This document shows, piece by piece, positions 43,277 through 52,400 of a DNA stretch of 64,000 nt. The stretch covers positions 1 to 64,000 of the forward strand of contig PAHY01000042.1 of assembly GCA_002705055.1 (NCBI GenBank), read 5' to 3'. The notes under the pieces are model-generated. The model saw only the letters and a list, made by a program, of their open reading frames with translations. It did not search any database and was not told where the DNA came from. A program made the position numbers and the translations under genes. How positions within the stretch are numbered: position 1 is the first letter of the stretch; every line of letters begins with the position of its first letter. The DNA comes from Planctomycetota bacterium. Its GTDB lineage: Bacteria > Planctomycetota > UBA1135.

Positions 43277-43367
43277 GACGAGACCGAACCACGGGTTCTT
43301 CCTTTTGCGAAGAACCAACGTGTTTCTCATGGCTAGTCTACCAGACTGTTTGCGCTCGTCTCGCTGA
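43275..43367 (+). CDS. Possible 30-residue leader peptide
   Basis: Short frame MTRPNHGFFLLRRTN... ending in TGA at 43365-43367. The TGA overlaps the ATG of the next gene (TGATG), the classic arrangement for translational coupling. It contains two short hydrophobic stretches and five Arg residues and matches nothing I know. The opposite strand here encodes the lipoprotein start and its leader, so coding status is uncertain. Confidence 0.3.
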   Translation: MTRPNHGFFLLRRTNVFLMASLPDCLRSSR

Positions 43368-44257
43368 TGCTCGTCTCGCTCATCCGCCCTCTTGCCCTGC
43401 TGGCGCCCTTCGCGGCCCTCGCCTGGTGGTCGTCTGCCCCGGGCCCCGCCGCAGCGGCCGACGCCAGCTCGCTCGGCGTCCGGCTCGCCGCCCGTACCCT
43501 CCAGCCCGACCAGCCGGAGGCCTTGCTTCAGGCCGCCCAGGAGGCCGCTGAACGCGAGCTCGTCGCCGAGACGACCCGCGAGGCTCAGCAGGCCGCGCGG
43601 GCACGAGACGCGCTGTGCGCGGCGCTCGCCGATGGTCCCCAAGCCGACGCGCTGCCCTGGGACCTGTGGATCGACGCCGAGCTGCGCAATCGAGACAGCC
43701 TGGCGCTCGGCCTTTACCTCGCCTCGGTACGCGCCGGCGCGCCGGATTCGCTCGAGCGGGCCAAGCGCCTGGGACAGCGCGACTCCCCCGTCCCGCTGCG
43801 GATCGCCGCGCACCGCACGATGTGGGCGATCGAGCCGCAGCTGGCCCTCCAGCAGGGCCGCGATCTGATCCGCGAGCTGCCGCGCGGCACCACCGGGATG
43901 CACGCCCGCTACGCGGCGCTGCTCGATGAGGTAGGCTCCGAGCTGGCGCTCGAGCTGCTGATCGCGCTAGCCCACCGCGATGGCCTCGAGAGTCACGCCC
44001 GGGTCGTCGCGATCCAGGCTCTGGCCCGCACCGGTCGAGTCGAGCTGGGCGCGGACCTGGCCACGATCTGGACCGCCAGCACCGGCGACATCGCCACCCG
44101 CCAGCAGGCGCTGCTCGCGACCTTGGCCTTGGATCCGCGGCTCGGCGAACGCGTCCTGCTCACGCGGCTCCCGGACGCCGACGCCCAGCCCGTGCTGCAC
44201 GGCTTTGCCATGGATCTGATCGCCGAGCGCGGCCTGCGCGCGCCCGAGGAACTCTAG
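43367..44257 (+). CDS. Exported helical-repeat protein of unknown function
   Basis: 296 residues. The signal peptide (LALLAPFAALAWWSSAPGPAAA) is followed by Ala/Leu/Arg-rich helices whose spacing recalls HEAT-type repeats (RVVAIQALARTGRVELGADL near residue 205). No catalytic residues are evident. It lies 2 nt before the TatD gene, so the two form an operon. A TAGTCT/TAGACT palindrome at 43334-43339 may be an additional -10 for both strands. Confidence 0.65.
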   Translation: MLVSLIRPLALLAPFAALAWWSSAPGPAAAADASSLGVRLAARTLQPDQPEALLQAAQEAAERELVAETTREAQQAARARDALCAALADGPQADALPWDLWIDAELRNRDSLALGLYLASVRAGAPDSLERAKRLGQRDSPVPLRIAAHRTMWAIEPQLALQQGRDLIRELPRGTTGMHARYAALLDEVGSELALELLIALAHRDGLESHARVVAIQALARTGRVELGADLATIWTASTGDIATRQQALLATLALDPRLGERVLLTRLPDADAQPVLHGFAMDLIAERGLRAPEEL

Positions 44258-44259
44258 AG

Positions 44260-45033
44260 ATGCGACTGTTCGATACGCACTGCCACCTGACCTGGCACAT
44301 GGACGAGGATCCGCCGGCCGAGCGCCTCGCGCGGGCGCGCGCGGCCGGGGTGGAGCGCCTGCTCACGGTCGCGGTCGATCTCGACAGCGCGCGTACCTGC
44401 GCCGAGCTGGCCCAAGAGTTTGACGGGGTCGCCGCCTCGGCCGGGATTCACCCCAACGACGTCCCCGCCGGCCCCGAGCGAGACGCCGTCCTCTCCGAAC
44501 TCGAGACCCTCCTGGCTGACGGCAACTACGTGGCCGTCGGCGAGACCGGCCTCGACTTCTATCGCGACTGGAGCCAGCCGGCCGACCAGGAGGCCTCGCT
44601 TGAGCAGCACCTCGACCTGGCGCAGCGTTTCGAACTGCCGGTCATTCTCCATTGCCGCGCCTCGGCGGCACGGCTGCTCGAAGTGCTCCAGGCGCAGCAG
44701 CGCGAGATCGCGGGCGTGATGCACTGCTTCTCCGAGGACGCGACCGCGGCGCGGTCCTTTCTCGACCTCGGACTGCACGTCAGCTTTGCCGGCAATCTGA
44801 CCTACCCCAAGTCCGAAGCGCTGCGCGAAGCCGCCCGGATCGTGCCGGATGATCGGCTGCTGGTCGAGACCGACGCCCCGTTCCTGGCGCCGCAGCCCAA
44901 GCGCGGCAAGCGCAACGAGCCGGCCTACGTGGCCCATACCCTGGCCTTCGCCGCCGAACTGCGCGGCCAAGATGCCGAGAGCCTGGCCGAGCAGACCTAC
45001 GGCAACGCCAGCTCTTTGTTCACGTCCAGGTAG
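44260..45033 (+). CDS. TatD family metal-dependent deoxyribonuclease
   Basis: 257 residues of the TIM-barrel TatD family. Metal ligands are in DTHCHL (residues 4-9), EVG-equivalent AVGETGLDFYRD near residue 92, HCRASA near 129, HCFSEDA near 155 and ETDAPFLAPQ near 204. The family acts as 3'-5' DNase/RNase in repair and quality control. The last 37 bases overlap the convergent pseudopilin gene. Confidence 0.95.
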   Translation: MRLFDTHCHLTWHMDEDPPAERLARARAAGVERLLTVAVDLDSARTCAELAQEFDGVAASAGIHPNDVPAGPERDAVLSELETLLADGNYVAVGETGLDFYRDWSQPADQEASLEQHLDLAQRFELPVILHCRASAARLLEVLQAQQREIAGVMHCFSEDATAARSFLDLGLHVSFAGNLTYPKSEALREAARIVPDDRLLVETDAPFLAPQPKRGKRNEPAYVAHTLAFAAELRGQDAESLAEQTYGNASSLFTSR

Positions 45034-45485
45034 CCGACCAGCTGGGGCTCGGTCTCGCCGTAGCGAATCTCCCAGACGCCTTTCCCGCTGAAGGGCGGCG
45101 TGCGCGGCTCGGCGCGACAGCCGACCGGCCGCGCCAGGCCATCCGTGAGCTCCTGAAAGCGGTAGCCAGTGTAGTGCGCGAAGTCGGCGCTCACTCCAAG
45201 GAAGGGCATCAGCGGCTCAAGATCGTTGGCCCCCTCGCCCGGGGCGAACTGCAGCCGGTAGAGCTCGACGTACTCGCCCCGACGATCGAGGGCGCGGTGC
45301 ACCTCCTGCGAGGAGGCGATCATCCGCAGCACATCTTGCGCCTGGCGCTCGTTGTCGGCCCGGCGATCGTCATAGAAGCGCGGCATCAGCACCAGGCCGA
45401 GCGCGAGCAGCACGACGATCAGCAGCACCAGCTCGGAGAGCCGGAAACCGTTGGATCGGGAGGGAAGTACGACTGGATCAGCCAT
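44997..45485 (-). CDS. Type IV pilin-like protein / pseudopilin
   Basis: 162 residues. The N-terminal leader (MADPVVLPSRSNG) is followed by FRLSELVLLIVVLLALGLVL: Gly at the cleavage site, Phe at +1 and Glu at +5, the class III prepilin pattern processed by a peptidase such as the one at 48309. The globular C-terminus is about 125 residues and ends in a beta-strand-rich segment (WEIRYGETEPQLVGYLDV). It lacks the usual GFTLIEL wording but keeps the key residues. It overlaps the EF-G-like gene by 8 nt. Confidence 0.8.
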   Translation of the reverse strand: MADPVVLPSRSNGFRLSELVLLIVVLLALGLVLMPRFYDDRRADNERQAQDVLRMIASSQEVHRALDRRGEYVELYRLQFAPGEGANDLEPLMPFLGVSADFAHYTGYRFQELTDGLARPVGCRAEPRTPPFSGKGVWEIRYGETEPQLVGYLDVNKELALP

Positions 45486-47457
45486 CCGCTTGTTCGGCCA
45501 GGCCTTGCACCACCTGCTCCTGCAGGTGGGACGGGACCTGATCGTAGCGACTGAACTCCATCGCGTACGAACCTTCGCCGTGGCTCATCGAGCGCAGAAT
45601 CGTCCCGTAGGTCTGCATTTCGGCAAGCGGCACTTCCGCCTTGATGGTTTGGAAGTCTCCATCGGTATCCATGCCGAGAATGTGGCCGCGGCGCGTGTTG
45701 AGGTCGCCAGAGACGTCGCCGAAATAGCGGCTCGGTACGGTGATCTCGACGTTCATGACCGGCTCGAGCAGGATCGGGTTGGCTTTGGCGAAGGCCTCTT
45801 TCAGCGCGATCCGACCGCAGGTCTTGAAGGACAGCTCATCCGAGTCGACGGCGTGGAACTTGCCGTCGTAGAGCTCCACCGCGATGTCGACCACCTCCGA
45901 GCCGGCGATGATGCCATCCGCCATCTGCTCGTGGAGCCCTTTCTCGACGGCCGGGATGTACTGCTTGGGAATCGCCCCGCCGACGATCGCGTTGACAAAC
46001 TCGAAGCCCTCGCCGCGGGTGCGCGGCGCGATGCGGATGTGCGCTTCGCCGAACTGCCCCGAGCCCCCGGTCTGCTTCTTGTGCCGGTGCGAGGCCTCCG
46101 CCTTGCCGGTGATCGTCTCTTTGTAGGCGATCCGCGGCAGCTTGGTCTCGACGCCCACGCCGCGCCCTTCGATGCGGTGCAGCACCGTCTGCAGGTGCAG
46201 CTCGGAGAGCCCGTCGACGATGTTCTCGCCGGTAGCCGGGTCGCGGTGCACGCGCACGCAGGGATCCTCGCGGACGGCCTTGGCGAGCTCGCCGGAGATC
46301 TTCTGTTCGTCCGCGCGGCTGGCCGGCTTGACCGCCAGGCTGAAGTACGGGCTCGGCAGATGGAAGTCGTGACGCTTGGCCTCGCCTTCGGAGACCAGGA
46401 CATCGCCCACCTCGAGGTCGTCGATGCGCGTGACGGCCACGATGTCGCCGGGGCCGGCCTTGGCCGTCGCCTGCAGATCCTTGCCGAACAGGAAGGAAAG
46501 ACCGTTCGCCTTGATCGTGCGCTGGGTGTGCGGATCGACCAGCTGCGAGTCAGGCGTGACCGTGCCCTGCAGAATGCGCAGATAGCTGACCTGCCCCAGG
46601 TGCTTGTCGGTCATCACCTTCCAGACCCGCGCCACCGTACGCGAATCGGGCGAGCCGTCTTCGATGTTCTCGGAGTGCATGACCGAGAGCTGCATGCTGG
46701 CCGACGGGAAGTCGCGCACCAGGAACTCGGCGAACTCCTCCAGGCCGATGCCCTGCTTGGGGTGCACGCAGAACAGCGGAGCGAAGGTGCCCTTGGCCAT
46801 CGCGCGCGGGATCGCCTGCTCGAGCTCCTCGGTGCTGATGTCGCCCTCTTCGAGGTACTTCTCCATCAGGTCGTCGTCGGCTTCGACGATGGCGTCGACC
46901 AGGATCGAGCGGTACTCGTTGTCGCCCCCTGCCACCGTGATCACCTTGGTAAAGGCATCACCGGTGCCGTCCGCGAGGGTGAAGGGCACGACCCGCTGGC
47001 CGAGCGTCTCGCGAATGTTCTCGATGACCTGGCCCAGGTCAAGGTTGTCGCCGTCCAGCTTGGTGACGACGACCGAACGCGCCAGGCCGGTCTCGCCGGC
47101 GCGCTTCCAGAGCTGCAGGGTATGAAAAGGGACGCCGGCCTCCCGGGCTGCGATGGAAAAGACCGCGGTGCCCGCAGCCCCCATCGAGGTGATCGCATCG
47201 GCGACGAAGTCCGGGTAGCCGGGAGTGTCGATCAGGTTGAGCTTGCCGTGCGGCGCTTCGATGTGGACGACGCCGGCCGTGAGGCTGTGCTTCTTCTCCT
47301 TCTCCTCCGCGGTGAAATCCGTCAACGCCGTGCCTTCCTCGACTGAGCCTTTGCGCGAAGTGGCTCCAAAGTGATGGGCGACGGACTCGACCAGAGTGGT
47401 CTTTCCAGCGTCCGAGGAGCCGAGGAAGGTGATGTTGTGGAGTTCCACTGCTGACAT
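45478..47457 (-). CDS. Elongation factor G-like GTPase
   Basis: 659 residues from the ATG at 47457, in the EF-G plan: a G domain with P-loop GSSDAGKTTL at 13-22, DTPGYPDF (switch II) near 80 and base motif TKLDGDN near 130, then domains II-V. It matches the second EF-G-like family (FusA2/EF-G paralogues) better than canonical EF-G because the P-loop is GSSDAGKT where EF-G has GHIDAGKT, and the protein is shorter. Its actual ribosomal role is unsettled. The following pseudopilin gene overlaps by 8 nt. Confidence 0.9.
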   Translation of the reverse strand: MSAVELHNITFLGSSDAGKTTLVESVAHHFGATSRKGSVEEGTALTDFTAEEKEKKHSLTAGVVHIEAPHGKLNLIDTPGYPDFVADAITSMGAAGTAVFSIAAREAGVPFHTLQLWKRAGETGLARSVVVTKLDGDNLDLGQVIENIRETLGQRVVPFTLADGTGDAFTKVITVAGGDNEYRSILVDAIVEADDDLMEKYLEEGDISTEELEQAIPRAMAKGTFAPLFCVHPKQGIGLEEFAEFLVRDFPSASMQLSVMHSENIEDGSPDSRTVARVWKVMTDKHLGQVSYLRILQGTVTPDSQLVDPHTQRTIKANGLSFLFGKDLQATAKAGPGDIVAVTRIDDLEVGDVLVSEGEAKRHDFHLPSPYFSLAVKPASRADEQKISGELAKAVREDPCVRVHRDPATGENIVDGLSELHLQTVLHRIEGRGVGVETKLPRIAYKETITGKAEASHRHKKQTGGSGQFGEAHIRIAPRTRGEGFEFVNAIVGGAIPKQYIPAVEKGLHEQMADGIIAGSEVVDIAVELYDGKFHAVDSDELSFKTCGRIALKEAFAKANPILLEPVMNVEITVPSRYFGDVSGDLNTRRGHILGMDTDGDFQTIKAEVPLAEMQTYGTILRSMSHGEGSYAMEFSRYDQVPSHLQEQVVQGLAEQADG

Positions 47458-47500
47458 GATGAGTGTCTTCCTAACTTGTGAATGCGGGGTTGAGGAGGGG

Positions 47501-47543
47501 AAAAAAGACCGGCAGGCCACCCCGATTTCCGGGGTGACCTGCC
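47501..47543 (-). terminator. Rho-independent terminator after the OmpA-like gene
   Basis: On the minus strand an almost perfect 13-15-bp stem (GGCAGG-CACCCCG arms with one mismatch and a 4-base loop, 47511-47543) is followed by GGTCTTTTTTCCCC. It lies 60 nt past the OmpA-like stop and before the EF-G-like gene, so the latter has its own promoter. Confidence 0.88.
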
Positions 47544-47601
47544 ATGCTAGCGCCGCTTTTCTCGGCGGGCGCGAGTTCTCGGCGGTGTGCCGCCGCTGTC
47601 C

Positions 47602-48294
47602 CTAGTCGAGGATCAGGATCTCGACGCGGCGGTTCTTTGCCTTGTTGGCGGCGTTGGAGTTGGGGACGGCCGGGTCGTATTCGCCGTGGCCAGCGATCCG
47701 CACCGCGTCACCCGGGATGCCCAGCTCGAGGGTGAGGAAATCCGCCACCGACATGGCGCGCTCCACCGAAAGACGCAGGTTGGTCTTCCACTTGTCCTTG
47801 GTCTTGACCAGCTTGTCGTTGTCGGTGTGGCCTTCCACCCAGAAGGTCTTGCCGGTGTAGTCGGCCTTCAGCGCACTGGCGACCGTCTTGAGGCTGGACT
47901 GACCCTTGGCGTTGAGCGTAGCCGAACCCGAAGTGAAGGTGAGGCTGGTCGGCAGGTTGAGCACCAGCACATCACCGCGACGCTCGACACCCACACCGGT
48001 GCCGGCCAGCTGACCGCGCAGACGGTCGACTTCGGCGTCGGCCTGCTGAGCCGAAGCTTCCATCGCGTTCAGGCGGTTCTCGAGGTTGGCGACACGATCG
48101 CGTTCGAAAGCGAGCTGCTCCTCCAGTTCGGCGGCTTCAGCGCGGGTGCGATCGAGCTCGCCCTGCTTGCTGTTGACCTGACGCTTCATACCAGCGATCT
48201 GGCGATCCTGGTCTTCGATGATCTCGTCTTGGAAGCCGCTCTGGCACGCGGGCAGGAAAGCCAGCGCGGCGGCGAGGAGCATGAGCTTGTTCAT
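47602..48294 (-). CDS. OmpA-like peptidoglycan-binding lipoprotein
   Basis: 230 residues from the ATG at 48294. The signal peptide ends in a lipobox (LAFLPAC). Next comes a coiled coil at about residues 25-105 (QIAGMKRQVNSKQGEL, EEQLAFERDRVANLE). The C-terminal OmpA/MotB domain has the peptidoglycan-binding residues: Asp in EGHTDNDK, Arg in LSVERAMSVADFL and the final NRRVEIL. It tethers an envelope component to the cell wall; a structural or Pal-like role is likely. It is followed by the terminator and lies 14 nt after the prepilin-peptidase gene. Confidence 0.92.
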   Translation of the reverse strand: MNKLMLLAAALAFLPACQSGFQDEIIEDQDRQIAGMKRQVNSKQGELDRTRAEAAELEEQLAFERDRVANLENRLNAMEASAQQADAEVDRLRGQLAGTGVGVERRGDVLVLNLPTSLTFTSGSATLNAKGQSSLKTVASALKADYTGKTFWVEGHTDNDKLVKTKDKWKTNLRLSVERAMSVADFLTLELGIPGDAVRIAGHGEYDPAVPNSNAANKAKNRRVEILILD

Positions 48295-48308
48295 GGTTGG
48301 GTTCGTGT

Positions 48309-49301
48309 TTAAGAGTCGGCGTGAAGGAGGAGGTTCGGCCAGGTCTCCAGGAAGAAGACCCGGATGTCCTCGGGGTAGAGCAGGTAGAGCACCGTGCCCA
48401 GAACCAGGGGAGGACCGAAGGGGAACAGCCGCCCGAGCAGCCACCCCATGTAAACCGAGCTCTTGAGAACCCGGGTGCGCCCTCGCTGACGGCGGCGGTG
48501 AGCCACCACCCAGATCATGCGCACAATGTTGAGGAGCCCGAGCACAGCGCCTGCGAAGACGCCGATCAGAAGGGTCCAAGCGGCCCCTTCCAGGCCAAGG
48601 AAGGCTCCGATCGCGGCGAGGTACTTGACGTCTCCGAGTCCCAGAGCTTCCTGACGAAGAATGTACGAAAACAGAACTCGGATTCCAATCAACAAGGCCC
48701 AAGAAATCGAAGATCCTAGGATCGCGGAAACGAGAACGATCTTCGTCTGCGGGTCGGCGAGGCTGATGCCCAGCCAGTCGACCCCCCAGGGCAGATGATC
48801 CAGGCCGGCGCCGAGGTGGAAAGAAGGCGCGAGCACCGCCGCCGCGATGCCGAAGGGGATCCCGCCCAGGGTGATGCCGTCGGGCAGGATGAGATGCTCC
48901 CAGTCAATCGCGGTCGCGATCCAGAGCGCCGTGAGCGCCACCAGAGCGAACAGCAACGCGGTCGGCGCCGCCTGCTGGCTGACGAGCCAGGTCTCGCCCG
49001 CGAGCACGAACAGGCCGGCGAGCACGATCTCGTGGACCATGTAGCCCGGACCGTAGCCGACCTTGCAGGAACGACAACGACCTCTCAGGATCAGGTAGCC
49101 CAGAATGGGCAGGTTGTCGTGCCACTTGATCTGCGCCTTGCAGCTGGGGCAGAACGAGCGCATCGGTCGCCAGACCGAGAGGCCTTCGCGGGGGATCCGG
49201 TAGATCGCCGCCGACGCGAAGGAGCCGAGCATGGCGCCCAGCACACCGAGCAGGACACGGCGGAAGACCGCCTCGTGCTGGAGGGTCTCCCACAAGGACA
49301 T
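48309..49301 (-). CDS. Prepilin peptidase (A24 family, PilD/GspO-like)
   Basis: Bifunctional leader peptidase/methyltransferase of type IV pilins and pseudopilins. 330 residues from the ATG at 49301. The zinc-type CxxC pairs (FCPSC and RCRSC) follow the first helix. The two catalytic Asp residues are visible in TAIDWEHLILPD and GLGDVKYLAAIG. Several membrane helices follow. The C-terminal 65 residues after the last catalytic motif are longer than usual. It probably processes the pseudopilin at 44997. Confidence 0.94.
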   Translation of the reverse strand: MSLWETLQHEAVFRRVLLGVLGAMLGSFASAAIYRIPREGLSVWRPMRSFCPSCKAQIKWHDNLPILGYLILRGRCRSCKVGYGPGYMVHEIVLAGLFVLAGETWLVSQQAAPTALLFALVALTALWIATAIDWEHLILPDGITLGGIPFGIAAAVLAPSFHLGAGLDHLPWGVDWLGISLADPQTKIVLVSAILGSSISWALLIGIRVLFSYILRQEALGLGDVKYLAAIGAFLGLEGAAWTLLIGVFAGAVLGLLNIVRMIWVVAHRRRQRGRTRVLKSSVYMGWLLGRLFPFGPPLVLGTVLYLLYPEDIRVFFLETWPNLLLHADS

Positions 49302-49382
49302 GCCTGCATCGTCCCGTCGCCGGCGATCGGATTCAACGCCGCGCCGCCGAAGCTCTTCCACCACGCCCTCGGCGCCGCCCAG

Positions 49383-49422
49383 GAAAAGAAAACGGGCCCG
49401 CCCCCATCAGGGAGCGGGCCCG
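49383..49422 (-). terminator. Rho-independent terminator after the lipoprotein operon
   Basis: Minus strand: a stem with arms CGGGCCCGCTCCC and its complement, about 13 bp with a 3-base loop, followed by TTTTCTTTT. It ends the three-gene lipoprotein operon 20 nt past its last stop. Confidence 0.9.
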
Positions 49423-49441
49423 GGAATCGGCGCGATCCGAT

Positions 49442-52400
49442 CTACCAGGCGAAGGGCAGACGGAAGTAGCGCAGAATCGGACGCGGATCGCCCAGGGCGT
49501 AGGCCGTGCCGCTTTCCGACATCTCGGTGGTGATGCGGTAGCGCACGAAACGCTTGCCGTCGAGATCGGTGAGGTCGGTGGTCCAGGCGGTGAGGCCCGC
49601 GCCGCCCGAAGGCTCATTCGATCCCGGAGCCGACTCGTCGTCACCCTGGAACTCGATCAGCACGAAGCCATCCAGCGGGAAGGAATCCTTCGAGCCGTTG
49701 AACTCGAGACGGAAGAACTTCGGACGCACCTGCCAAGTCGCGCCAGCGAGGTTCGCGAGAGCGCTCATGTCGCCGTCGGTCGACAGCGTCGTGAGCGTCA
49801 GGCGGTCCAGGCTGCTGCTGTAGCTGGCATCCACGATCTCGAAGCTCTCATCCGGCAGTCCCAACGCGGCCGGGAGCAGGTCGAAGCCGACCAGCAGACC
49901 CGGGTTGGTCAGGAAGAAGGAGTTGCCTCCGAAGCGAGCCGTCGCGTTGTCGATGACCGCCGAGAAGGCCGAGACCGTCAGATCCGTGGTTGAGGTGGCG
50001 ACCGGCGGCAGCGGCGTAATGTCTTCGCCGGCCTTGTTGACGCGACCGTTGGCGGCCACCCCACCGAAGGCATAGCTGCCATCCGCGTAGTCCAAGAACT
50101 CACCCGAACCAGCGCCCACCGGGTTGCGCTTAAGCGCCAGACCGGTGTCGATCCACTTCGACTGCACCTGCGAACCGGTCGCGTAGACCGGAACCAGCAC
50201 CTTCGGTGCCGGCACGCAGAAGGCGCGCATCACTTCCTCGAGGTTGTCGTTATCCGCGTACTGCGTGACACCCGGAATGGTGATGTCGGCCTGAATCGCC
50301 GGATCGAGGTTGGGGTGGAAGATGATGTCCTCGAGCGGGTTGGGCACGTGGACCTGGATGACCCCGTTGGCGCCTGCGCCACCGCGACCCGCCATGAAGT
50401 CCGAGTTGCCGTCGTTCGTCCGGCCATCACCGGTGATGAAGCCCGAGCTGGGCATCCAGCTCATCGACCAGCCACGACGGCCACCCAGGGCCTGAACGAC
50501 CTCGTTGGCGTTGTTGCGGTTCTTGATCTGGTTGATCGTCGCACCGGCACCGAGGCCGAGGTCGATCGCCGAGAGGTCGAGCTGGGCCGAAGTGTGCAGC
50601 ACCAGGTGACCGCCCGAGCCACCGCCCGAACCGGAAACCTGCTGATCGCCTTCGAAGACGGCTTCGCCGCCGGCGCCGTTGCCCCCGTTGACCTTGAGCG
50701 TCGCCTGATCGCCGATGACGATTGGACCGACCGCAAAGACCAGCATCTGGCCACCGCCACCGCCACCCGGGGCGCCCTTGTAGTAGGCGCGGGTGAGGCC
50801 GGCGGGGAAGCCCGGGTCCGGCCAGGAGTCGTTCAGCGGTGCGTAGATGGGCAGCCCCATCATGTCGAAGCCGATGATCTGACGGTTGAGGATCTGCAGG
50901 TCACCCCCTGCACCACCACCCGAGCCGGCCAAGAAGGCCGAAAGCTCGCCGACGGTGGTCGTGCCGTCCGGGTTGACCCGGCGACCCCAGAAGTCATCCT
51001 CGGTGCCGCCGACGTTGAAGGCGCTCGGGCCTGCCAGGCCCGGGTCCGGGCCGGCGGTCGGGTTGGCGTAGCTGAACGGCGGGTTGGCACCGCCCGTCCA
51101 GCTCGGGTCGTAATCCTGGTTATTGTCGTCGACGTCGGTGTCGCGCGTGTTGTCCTCCATGCCGTAGACCGCCGACGCATTCGCGAAGTTCGGGCTCTCG
51201 TGGGTCATGGTGTTGGACGAGTTCCAAGAGGAACCACGCCGGCCCGGCTCGGCACCCTGCATCTCTGCGAAGGTGAAGGGGTCCAGCGCGGTGTGACGGT
51301 CGGCAACCCGTGCATCCGGGCCCGCGTCATCGACCTGGGTCAGGACACCGTTGATCAGCACGAAGAGGTTCTCTTCGCCGGACCACTTGCTCCAGAGGAT
51401 GGATTCGTTGGTGTCTTCGGCAAAGCCGCCACCGGCACCGCCGCCGGCGATCAGGAACTGCGTGTTGGCGGTTCCGTTGCCGTTGAGGACGTCCTTGTCC
51501 TGCTGGTAGCCGCCCTCACCCCCTTGGCCGCCGCCGCCCGGCACGCCAAAGGCGCCGAAGCCGGACTGACCGCGCAGGGTGGCAGCATCGGTAAGCAGCG
51601 AACCGGTACCGCCATCACCCCCACCGCACTGGCCGTTGGCGCCAGGCTCGGGGATCTGCGGCTGGTTGAGCGCCACCGGGCTGAGCGCATGGTCGCCCGA
51701 CGCGTCGAGCGTGCCCTGCACATCCACGGTGCCGGTCGCGTAGATCACCAGCGGGTTCGAACCTTCGGCCTTCAGCGTGCCGCCGAGGGCGATCGTCAGG
51801 TCGTTCAGGTTGAGGACGCCGTCGACGATCGTGAAGGGACGGCCGTTCGAGTCGTTGAACAGGTTCTCGCCGTCGGTGTTGAGCACCAGGGTGGTGCCGG
51901 TCGCGACAAACAGATCGTCGTCGGTGCTGACGTTGATGTCGCCCGGGTAGTCGAAACTCGCCTGCGCGAAGCCCCGGCCCAGATCCATCTGCGGCAGCGG
52001 CAGATCAGCGTTCAGATCGATCTTGAGCGGCGTCTCAAACTGCTCGGTGATCGTGTCGTAGGTGATCGTGTTGGTCCAGTTGGTGGCGTCGCCGTAGTAC
52101 TCGTTCAGAGTCGGCAGCGTGTAGTCATCCGGATCCCCGAAGGAGTCACGGTAGGTCTGGATCGTGCTGTTCGTCTCGCCCGAGAGGTCGGAGAACAGCG
52201 GGCTGACCTGGATGCGCAGATTGCGCCCCGGAGGAAGCACGCCTGCGGCCTCGAAGCGCAGCAGCGCCCCCGCCAGGTTGCAGTTGTCAATCACCAGCCA
52301 CTCACCCGGCAGCTTGTTGGTGATCGGGAAGGTCACCCCGTCCGGCTCGCTGTACAGGAAGTACACGCGGTCGGTGTTGAGGTTGGCGGCGCTCGAATCG

